Assembly (NCBI GenBank): GCA_031286555.1
Contig: JAITUD010000273.1
Location: 1 to 20,391 of the forward strand
Direction of reading: 5' to 3'
From: Microbacterium sp.
Lineage (GTDB): Bacteria > Actinomycetota > Actinomycetes > Actinomycetales > Microbacteriaceae
DNA: 20,391 bases
The notes beneath the pieces were generated by a model, which did no database searches, was not told the DNA's origin, and was given only the letters and a program-made list of their open reading frames with translations. Below, in pieces: positions 15,614 through 20,391 of the stretch (positions are counted from its first letter, which is position 1; every line of letters starts with the position of its first letter). Made by a program: the position numbers and the translations under genes.

Positions 15614-16431
15614 CCGCACGCGCGCACGAACTGCTCGACGGCTTCACCCGACTCGGCGCCGTCGACACTCTCAGCCTTCTCGGTCAGTGGCCGTACCGGC
15701 TCGGCGCCGCGGCATCCGCCGACGACCTGCGCGCGCACGCCCGCAGACTCGGGCTGCAGCAGCTCTGGGTGTCGCATCTCGCGACGCTCACCGGCTTCGA
15801 CACCCGCACCGGCAACGAAGCGCTGCGGAGCGCCTGCGGCGACGACCCGCTGTTCCGCCTGTTCGCGGTCGTCGACCCGGGCGCACCGGGATGGCCGAGG
15901 GAGCTGACCTGGGCCGCGCGGGAGGGCTTCACCGGCGTACGCCTGTTCCCCGGCGATCACGGCACAGCGGCGGAGGCGCTGCGGCCGGTGATCGAGGAGG
16001 CTGCCGCGCTCGGGCTGGCTGCGCAGGTCGTGCTGCGGCTCGACGATCCGCGCGTGCGCCATCCGCGTTCACCGGCGACCGATCCGGGGATGCCCGAGAT
16101 CGCCGAGCTGGTGCGCCGTGCGCCCGCACATCCGCTGGTGCTCAGCGGCCTGAACAGGCTGGAGTGGATCGAGCTCGGCAGACACCTCGGTGACGACGTG
16201 CCCTCGCACGTGCTGCTCGATCTGTGGCACGTGAACGGCCCGACCTTCGTCGGCGACACCTGGGGCGATGATCCGGACCGGTGGGTGTTCGGCAGCGGAT
16301 TCCCGGTGCAGGCCGCCGAGCCCACGGCGCTGCAGATCGCAGCCGCATCGATCACCGACGACGCGCGCCGACGGATCGCCGCCGGCAATGCCCTGCTGCT
16401 CCAGGCCTCCCTCCGAGACACGGAAGAATGA
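15610..16431 (+). CDS. Amidohydrolase-fold protein lacking metal ligands
   Basis: 273 residues, with the same overall order of strands as the upstream hydrolase. At each catalytic position another residue is present: the HxH segment is DTLSLL (19-24), GIKLWI is GVRLFP (109-114), VLTHAW becomes VVLRLD (140-145), MAHLGG becomes VLSGLN, and GSDLHH becomes GSGFPV (228-233). It is therefore probably not a metal hydrolase. The reading frame is intact with normal codon use, so it is under selection and not a decayed gene. The GTG start at 15610 overlaps the upstream stop by 4 nt (GTGA), which favours equimolar synthesis with the intact partner. It may be a structural or regulatory subunit, or use another chemistry. 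Confidence 0.8.
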   Translation: MTARAHELLDGFTRLGAVDTLSLLGQWPYRLGAAASADDLRAHARRLGLQQLWVSHLATLTGFDTRTGNEALRSACGDDPLFRLFAVVDPGAPGWPRELTWAAREGFTGVRLFPGDHGTAAEALRPVIEEAAALGLAAQVVLRLDDPRVRHPRSPATDPGMPEIAELVRRAPAHPLVLSGLNRLEWIELGRHLGDDVPSHVLLDLWHVNGPTFVGDTWGDDPDRWVFGSGFPVQAAEPTALQIAAASITDDARRRIAAGNALLLQASLRDTEE

Positions 16432-16435
16432 ACTC

Positions 16436-17131
16436 ATGACCACCGCCGAGACCACCAGGCTGCAGGCCGCCCTCACCGCCGAAGAGCCCCTGAACTGGGT
16501 GATCACCGGAGACTCGATCACGCACGGGCTGATCCACACCCAGGGCGGGCGCAGCTACCCGGAGCACCTGCACGAGCTGATCCGCGGCGAGCTGGCCCGC
16601 ACCCGCGACATCCTGATCAACTCCGCGATCAGCGGGCACAAGATCGTGCAGATCCTCGGGGACTTCGACCGTCGCGTCGCCTCGTGGAACCCCGACGTCG
16701 TCACTCTGATGATCGGCACCAACGACTGCTCGACGCTGGTCGCGACGCTCCCTCCGGCGGAGTTCGGCGCTTCCATCGCCGAGTTCGTCGCGCGCGTTCG
16801 CGCACTGGGCGCCGTGCCGGTGCTGCTCACGCCGCCCTCGGTCGACGTCGCCGCCGCTCCGGAGCGCGCGCGGATCGGCGCGTTCGCGCAGGCGATCCGC
16901 GATGTCGCCGCGCGAGACGACGTGCTGCTCGTGGACCAGCACGCCCGCTTCGCCGAGATCGGCCACGGCGGAGTGCCGTGGGGTCTGATGAACGACCCGT
17001 TCCACCCGAACGAGGCCGGCCACGCGCTCCTCGCCCTCGAGGTCGCGGCGGCGCTCGGCATCCGGCCGGAGCCGTCGCGGGCGCTCACACTGCTGCGCGC
17101 ACAGGTCGCCGCCGCCTCGCTCAACCCCTGA
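16436..17131 (+). CDS. SGNH/GDSL-family esterase, cytoplasmic
   Basis: 231 residues. All four SGNH blocks are visible: GDSIT (25-29, Ser27 nucleophile), SAISGH with Gly67, GTND (94-97), and DPFHPNEAGH with Asp187 and His190. The family removes acyl (often acetyl) groups from carbohydrates and other esters. There is no signal peptide, so it acts inside the cell, presumably deacylating the imported sugar. ATG at 16436 lies 4 nt after the preceding stop, with GGAAGAA upstream. It is the last gene of the rightward operon, followed 5 nt later by a palindromic element. Confidence 0.92.
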   Translation: MTTAETTRLQAALTAEEPLNWVITGDSITHGLIHTQGGRSYPEHLHELIRGELARTRDILINSAISGHKIVQILGDFDRRVASWNPDVVTLMIGTNDCSTLVATLPPAEFGASIAEFVARVRALGAVPVLLTPPSVDVAAAPERARIGAFAQAIRDVAARDDVLLVDQHARFAEIGHGGVPWGLMNDPFHPNEAGHALLALEVAAALGIRPEPSRALTLLRAQVAAASLNP

Positions 17132-17136
17132 CCCGC

Positions 17137-17225
17137 CCGGCACGCCTGCACGACCCTGGCACATCCGCACGACCGGATGCCCGGAATCGCCGTGCATCCG
17201 TTACCAGATCGTGCATCCGTGCCGG
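17137..17225. repeat. Palindromic intergenic element, copy A (possible terminator)
   Basis: An 89-bp imperfect inverted repeat. The outer arms begin CCGGCACG and end CGTGCCGG, and each arm contains two GCACGA-type units (GCACGACC on the left; GTGCATCCG and ATCGTGC on the right). It shares most positions with copy B at 18777-18867, including CCTGCACGACC, GCACGACCGGATGC and CGTGCATCCGTT. It starts 5 nt after the esterase stop, fitting transcription termination without a T-run, or a REP/BIME-like repeat. Confidence 0.75.
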
Positions 17226-17251
17226 ACCTCCCGTCGAGGCCCCGACCGTCC

Positions 17252-17257
17252 TAGGCT
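17252..17257 (+). promoter_or_regulatory. Weak candidate -10 for the SDR-methyltransferase unit
   Basis: TAGGCT lies 27 nt upstream of the SDR ATG and would give a leader of about 20 nt with AAGGGA as ribosome site. Actinobacterial -10 elements often look like this, but no clear -35 is visible. It is supported mainly by the palindromic element directly upstream, which would separate this unit from the esterase. Confidence 0.3.
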
Positions 17258-17283
17258 CGGGAGCACCGACGAAGGGAACGCGC

Positions 17284-18072
17284 ATGCGCATCGACCTCAG
17301 CGGCAGGACCGCTCTCGTGACCGGATCCACCCAGGGCATCGGACAGGCGATCGCCGCCGTGCTCGCCGACGCCGGCGCACGCGTCGCCGTGAACGGCCGC
17401 AGTGCGGCGAAGGTGGATGCCGCCATCGCCGAGCTCGCGGCCGACGGACGCGCGTTCATCGCGGCGCCGGGCGACGTCACCACAGAGGACGGCGCGGCGG
17501 CCGTGCTCGCCGCCACCGGCCGGGTCGACGTCCTCGTGAACAACCTCGGCATCTTCGGCGCCGAGGAGCCGCTCGCGATCACCGACGACGAATGGCGGCG
17601 CTACTTCGACGTCAACGTGCTCGCCGCCGTGCGCCTGATCCGCGCGACGCTGCCCGGCATGACCGAGCGCGGCTGGGGACGCATCCTGAACATCGCGAGC
17701 GACTCCGCGATCGTGATCCCCGCCGAGATGATCCACTACGGCATGTCGAAGACGGCGCTGCTCGCGGTCTCGCGCGGCTTCGCGAAGGCCGCCGCCGGCA
17801 CGGGCGTGACGGTCAACTCGGTGCTCGCAGGGCCGACGCACACCGGCGGCGTGGAGGACTTCGTCTACCAGCTGGTCGACAAGGACCTGCCGTGGGATCA
17901 GGCGCAGCGCGAGTTCATGATCAAACACCGGCCGCAGTCGCTGCTGCAGCGGCTGATCGAGCCCGAGGAGATCGCGAACATGGTCGCCTACCTCTCCTCG
18001 CCGCTGGCTTCGGCGACGACGGGCGCCGCGGTCCGCGTGGACGGCGGCTACGTCGATTCGATCGTGCCCTGA
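17284..18072 (+). CDS. SDR-family NAD(P)-dependent oxidoreductase
   Basis: 262 residues, a classical short-chain dehydrogenase/reductase. Cofactor motif TGSTQGIG (13-20), NNLG (86-89, usual NNAG), Asn111, Ser139 in NIASDS, and the YGMSK catalytic pair (Tyr152, Lys156) are all present, followed by a C-terminal VDGGYVDS typical of FabG-like tetrameric enzymes. Arg39 in the NGRS segment after strand 2 suggests NADP preference. Usual roles are oxidation or reduction of a secondary alcohol or ketone. AAGGGA lies 7 nt upstream of ATG 17284. The next gene's ATG shares one base with this stop (TGATG), so the two are coupled. It is separated from the sugar operon by copy A, so membership of that pathway is doubtful. 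Confidence 0.93.
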   Translation: MRIDLSGRTALVTGSTQGIGQAIAAVLADAGARVAVNGRSAAKVDAAIAELAADGRAFIAAPGDVTTEDGAAAVLAATGRVDVLVNNLGIFGAEEPLAITDDEWRRYFDVNVLAAVRLIRATLPGMTERGWGRILNIASDSAIVIPAEMIHYGMSKTALLAVSRGFAKAAAGTGVTVNSVLAGPTHTGGVEDFVYQLVDKDLPWDQAQREFMIKHRPQSLLQRLIEPEEIANMVAYLSSPLASATTGAAVRVDGGYVDSIVP

Positions 18073-18776
18073 TGCGCGCCGATCACTACGACGAGTTCGC
18101 GGACGGCTATGACGCCGAGAATGCGGCCAGCCTCGTGAACGCCTATTACGAGCGTCCCGCGATGATCGATCTCGCCGGCGACGTGCGCGGCCGCCGCATC
18201 CTCGACGCCGGATGCGGCTCCGGTCCCCTGTCGGCGGCGCTGCGCGAGCGCGGGGCGGAGATGACGGGCATCGACGGCAGCCCGGCCATGCTCGACCTCG
18301 CCCGTGCCAGGCTGGGCGCCGACGTGCCGCTGCAACTGGCCGACCTCGCCGAGCCGCTGCCGTTCCCCGACGACTCCTTCGACGACGTCGTGGCGTCGCT
18401 CGTGCTCCACTACCTGCCGGACTGGGCCGCCGCGCTGGCGGAGCTGCGGCGGGTGCTGAAGCCCGGCGGCCGCCTGATCGGCTCGGTCAACCACCCCTTC
18501 GCCCGTGCGTACAACTATCCCGACGCGGACTACTTCGCCGTGGAGCAGTTCTCGGAGGAGTACGACTTCGCCGGGACGCCCGGCGTGCTCACGTACTGGC
18601 ACCGGCCGCTGCACACGATCATCGAGGAGTTCGTCTCGGCCGGGTTCGAGATCAAGGTGATCGACGAGCCCGCGCATTCGCCGGACACGCCGTCCGAGCT
18701 GCTGCCGCCGCTGATCCTCAGCGGCGAGCGCACGCGGTTCATGTCGTTCCTGTTCTTCGTGCTCGTCGCGCCCTGA
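18072..18776 (+). CDS. Class I SAM-dependent methyltransferase, UbiE/methyltransf_11 type
   Basis: 234 residues. Motif I is ILDAGCGSGPL (43-53), the acidic ribose-binding residue is Asp68 in TGIDGS, motif II region reads FDDVVASLVLHYL (103-115), and LKPGG (129-133) is the post-II motif. The N-terminal YDEFADGYDAE segment is common in methyltransferases acting on small molecules. The substrate is unknown. It overlaps the SDR stop by one base. Its stop abuts palindromic copy B, and the next gene is convergent. Confidence 0.92.
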   Translation: MRADHYDEFADGYDAENAASLVNAYYERPAMIDLAGDVRGRRILDAGCGSGPLSAALRERGAEMTGIDGSPAMLDLARARLGADVPLQLADLAEPLPFPDDSFDDVVASLVLHYLPDWAAALAELRRVLKPGGRLIGSVNHPFARAYNYPDADYFAVEQFSEEYDFAGTPGVLTYWHRPLHTIIEEFVSAGFEIKVIDEPAHSPDTPSELLPPLILSGERTRFMSFLFFVLVAP

Positions 18777-18867
18777 CGCGGAACACCTGCACGACCGGGG
18801 AACGCCTGCACGACCGGATGCGGGGATGCGTCGTGCATCCGTTCCCGGATCGTGCAGGCGTCCCGCG
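18777..18867. repeat. Palindromic intergenic element, copy B (likely bidirectional terminator)
   Basis: A 91-bp imperfect inverted repeat with ends CGCGG...CCGCG. The left arm has CCTGCACGACC and GCCTGCACGACCGG; the right arm has CGTGCATCC and CGTGCAGGCG. Folded, most of the 40-nt arms pair. It fills the gap between the convergent methyltransferase and DUF305 stops exactly (the stops end at 18776 and begin at 18870). That position, and the relation to copy A, suggests a bidirectional terminator or a mobile intergenic repeat. Confidence 0.8.
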
Positions 18868-18869
18868 GG

Positions 18870-19451
18870 TCAGCCCTGGAGCATCCCCTTCATCTCGGCG
18901 ATCTCGTCGGTCTGCGCGTCGATGATCTTCTGCGCGAGGGCCGTGGCATCGGGGTTCTTCCCGTTCTCGACTTCGTCCTTCGCCATGTCGACGGCGCCCT
19001 CGTGGTGCACGATCATCTGCTCGAGGAACAGCTTTCCGGCATCCGCTCCTGCTGCCGCCTCGAGGGCGGCCATGTCGTCGGCGCTCATCATGCCGTCGTC
19101 ATGGCTCATCGAGTCGTCGGCCGGCTTCACGCCCCAGTCGTCGAGCCAGCCCTTGAGCTGCTCGATCTCGGGGCCCTGGGCCTGCTTGATGCGGGTGGCG
19201 AGGTCCGCCACCGTGGGGTCGAGGCCCTCCTTGCCGAGCACGAGATCGCTCATCTCGATGGCCTGCTCGTGGTGGCCGACCATCATGCTCGCGAACATCG
19301 CGTCGGCGTCGTTCGCCGCCGCATCGGATGCCGGCGACTGCGACATCCCCGGCATGTTCTCGTGCCCCGACGGCGTGGGCGTGCACGCGGCGAGAGCGGT
19401 CAGTGACAGGACTGCTGCGCCCGTGATCAGGGCGCGACGAATGGTGTTCAT
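18870..19451 (-). CDS. DUF305 lipoprotein, probable copper-associated
   Basis: 193 residues. Lipoprotein signal with lipobox LAAC (Cys23), then a Met/His-rich linker (HENMPGM, 30-36). DUF305 is a ferritin-like four-helix family, and two repeats of its hallmark are visible: GHHEQAIEMSD (59-69) and VHHEGAVDMAKDEV (148-161). The His-His and Met residues are the expected metal ligands; some members (CopM) bind copper. The protein is anchored outside the membrane. AAAGGAG lies 4 nt before ATG 19451. It follows the DUF6153-like gene by 58 nt on the same strand, under a CsoR-type site, so copper induction is inferred. Confidence 0.9.
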   Translation of the reverse strand: MNTIRRALITGAAVLSLTALAACTPTPSGHENMPGMSQSPASDAAANDADAMFASMMVGHHEQAIEMSDLVLGKEGLDPTVADLATRIKQAQGPEIEQLKGWLDDWGVKPADDSMSHDDGMMSADDMAALEAAAGADAGKLFLEQMIVHHEGAVDMAKDEVENGKNPDATALAQKIIDAQTDEIAEMKGMLQG

Positions 19452-19509
19452 GGTTCTCCTTTAGTGTTCGATGACGGTGCGTCGGCGCGCGGGCGCGCCA
19501 GAGCACGGG

Positions 19510-19911
19510 TCATCTGCGACTGATGCAGAGAACGTCGAGAGAGGGAGGCTGCGGGGCGACGGGCACCGCGGCGAGCGCGCGCAGCAGGATGCCGGGCGCG
19601 GGCAGTCCCCCGCGCAGCACGGGCGCGCGCAGCAGCAGGATGCCGGCGAGCAGTGCGAGCACGCACAGTGCGGCCATCGCGCCGTCGGCGTCGGAGCCGT
19701 GGTCGCCGGCGGGGTGGGCGACGGGCGCGGCGGCCATCGACGGCGCGGTGTCCGTCATCGCGGCATCCGCCGTCATCGCGTGGGTGATGGCGGTGTCGGA
19801 CATGCCGTGGTGCTCGGAAGTGCCGTGCAGTCCGAGCACGTGCATGCCGAGCAGGCCCGCAAGCAGCACGAGGACGGCGATCAGCCGTCCCGCCTGCTTC
19901 GAATACCCCAC
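19510..19911 (-). CDS. DUF6153-like small His/Met-rich membrane protein
   Basis: 133 residues from GTG 19911. A first hydrophobic segment, GRLIAVLVLLAGLLGMHVL (about 8-26), is followed by a His/Met-rich outside loop (GLHGTSEHHGM, MTADAAM, AHPAGDHG) and a second hydrophobic segment, AALCVLALLAGILLL. This layout, with GMH near the first segment, recalls DUF6153 proteins found beside DUF305 genes. The start was chosen because the -10 TACGAT ends 7 nt before this GTG, implying a leaderless transcript. An ATG at 19995 in the same frame has no ribosome site and would lie upstream of the apparent promoter. The metal-binding loop and CsoR-type operator suggest copper handling; this is inference. Confidence 0.75.
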   Translation of the reverse strand: MGYSKQAGRLIAVLVLLAGLLGMHVLGLHGTSEHHGMSDTAITHAMTADAAMTDTAPSMAAAPVAHPAGDHGSDADGAMAALCVLALLAGILLLRAPVLRGGLPAPGILLRALAAVPVAPQPPSLDVLCISRR

Positions 19912-19919
19912 TCGGGTAT
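19903..19919. promoter_or_regulatory. CsoR-type operator candidate
   Basis: ATACCC-CACTC-GGGTAT, a perfect 6-bp inverted repeat with a 5-nt centre. CsoR/RcnR-family copper repressors bind sites of the TACCC-N-GGGTA kind. It overlaps the last bases of the -10 hexamer and the start codon of the DUF6153-like gene, so binding would block transcription of the two putative copper genes. No csoR gene is in the window. Confidence 0.65.
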
Positions 19920-19923
19920 CGTA
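19918..19923 (-). promoter_or_regulatory. -10 element of the DUF6153-DUF305 operon
   Basis: TACGAT on the minus strand (4 of 6 to TATAAT, with the key T-A...T positions), preceded by TG as in extended -10 promoters. No good -35 is seen (TACCGA at 17 bp). It predicts a start at G19911, the first base of the GTG codon. Confidence 0.5.
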
Positions 19924-20130
19924 CAGAGCGGCCGCGCAGATCGGTACCAGGGGACCAATGCCCGGAACCGTTCGGATCTGCGAATCTTGCATCAACGCTT
20001 CAGTTCAAAACGACACTATGTACATCTCTCGCAACGCCAGCAGATGAGATCAGCTGCGGCTCGGCTGATCCAGGGGGCTCGGATGAGGCTGGACCTAAAC
20101 TGGCGAGTGAGCAATAGAAGGGCGATGAAC
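19924..20130. other. Intergenic region with less GC-biased sequence
   Basis: About 207 bp between the divergent copper unit and the small-peptide frame. It contains an 8-bp palindrome ATGTACAT (20018-20025) and AT-rich patches near 19987-20020, where a rightward promoter could lie, but no clear -35/-10 pair is seen. No RNA gene is recognised. Confidence 0.4.
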
Positions 20131-20232
20131 ATGACACGACAGACTGACCAGATGCCGAAGCGCACGACCTGGTGGGGCGGCGTCGTTGCCTTTTTTGCAG
20201 CCTTGCTCTCATCAATCGGGCCCCAGGGATAA
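20131..20232 (+). CDS. Possible 33-residue hydrophobic peptide, unknown function
   Basis: A short frame with a charged head (MTRQTDQMPKRTT), one hydrophobic segment (WWGGVVAFFAALLSSIG, about 14-30) and a GPQG tail. AGAAGGG lies 8 nt before ATG 20131; another ATG at 20125 is too close to that site. Codon use (TTT TTT GCA) is less GC3-biased than elsewhere in the window. The length and layout fit a single-pass membrane peptide, but no family is recognised and chance cannot be excluded. It lies 30 nt before a frame that runs off the right edge, so the two could be one operon. Confidence 0.4.
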   Translation: MTRQTDQMPKRTTWWGGVVAFFAALLSSIGPQG

Positions 20233-20262
20233 CCCCTCCCCGGGCGCCGCCATGGTGAGGCT

Positions 20263-20391
20263 GTGCGCAGCGACCGGCCCCTCGGCTCTCTGAACCCCGA
20301 TGCAGTTGCGCTGGTGGAATTGCTGGATCGCCATGATCCGAGCATCCGGCGCACCCTCGTGCGCGTCACGTCATGTGTGAGCATCGTTGCA
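20263..20391 (+). CDS. Unidentified ORF, start only, cut by right edge
   Basis: 43 codons from GTG 20263 stay open to the window edge, with GAGG a few nt upstream. The translated part has an amphipathic, charged region (NPDAVALVELLDRHDPSIRR, 11-30) and no recognisable motif. It could be the N-terminus of a soluble protein. The start is uncertain and the frame might be chance. Confidence 0.35.
   Translation, partial: MRSDRPLGSLNPDAVALVELLDRHDPSIRRTLVRVTSCVSIVA

Noticed and set aside
15610..16431. Second amidohydrolase-fold gene as a decaying pseudogene
   Set aside because: The frame is intact with normal codon use and a coupled start, so loss of the metal ligands looks selected rather than degenerate.
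19912..19995. ATG at 19995 as start of the DUF6153-like gene
   Set aside because: It has no ribosome site and lies upstream of the apparent -10 and CsoR-type palindrome; the added residues look unrelated to the family.
20018..20025. ATGTACAT palindrome as an operator
   Set aside because: It is only 8 bp, with no recognisable promoter around it; such a motif is frequent by chance.
1..20391. CRISPR array, tRNA/rRNA genes, insertion sequences or prophage genes
   Set aside because: No evenly spaced direct repeats, tRNA-like cloverleaf, transposase, integrase or phage structural motifs were seen on either strand.

Overview
The window is about 70% G+C, with tightly packed genes, many 1-4 nt start/stop overlaps, strong GC3 bias and about 55 copies (counted by eye) of GGATGC/GCATCC. 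This points to an actinobacterium, most likely Microbacteriaceae (Microbacterium-like). The taxonomic call rests on composition and gene style only.

About 17 kb (1-17131) is one carbohydrate-utilisation locus organised around a 169-bp divergent control region (10253-10421). Leftward from it runs an apparent nine-gene operon: lipoprotein solute-binding protein, two sugar ABC permeases, an NAD-dependent epimerase/dehydratase-like protein, a DapA/KDG-aldolase-type lyase, a D-2-hydroxyacid dehydrogenase, a Gfo/Idh/MocA oxidoreductase, a Tat-exported right-handed beta-helix protein, and a GNAT acetyltransferase cut by the left edge. Rightward runs a seven-gene operon: a ROK-family regulator, two further Gfo/Idh/MocA oxidoreductases, a class III (GSA-aminomutase-like) aminotransferase, an amidohydrolase-2 protein, a second amidohydrolase-fold protein that has lost its metal ligands, and a cytoplasmic SGNH/GDSL esterase. 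There is no transporter ATPase, sugar kinase or sugar isomerase. My inference is that a polysaccharide or glycoconjugate is cut outside the cell by the beta-helix protein, and that the product is imported and then deacylated, oxidised, transaminated or hydrolysed and cleaved by the aldolase without phosphorylation. The substrate cannot be named from sequence.

From 17132 to 18867 an SDR oxidoreductase and a SAM methyltransferase form a separate two-gene unit. It is bracketed by two related, roughly 90-bp, imperfectly palindromic intergenic elements that sit directly behind stop codons and may act as terminators.

From 18870 to 19923, leftward, lies a small likely copper-responsive unit: a DUF6153-like His/Met-rich membrane protein and a DUF305 lipoprotein. 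A CsoR-type palindrome (ATACCC-N5-GGGTAT) overlaps the apparent -10 element and a probable leaderless GTG start.

The right end (19924-20391) is less GC-biased. It holds a possible 33-residue hydrophobic peptide and the beginning of an unidentified ORF that runs off the edge. I see no rRNA, tRNA, CRISPR array, transposase or integrase.
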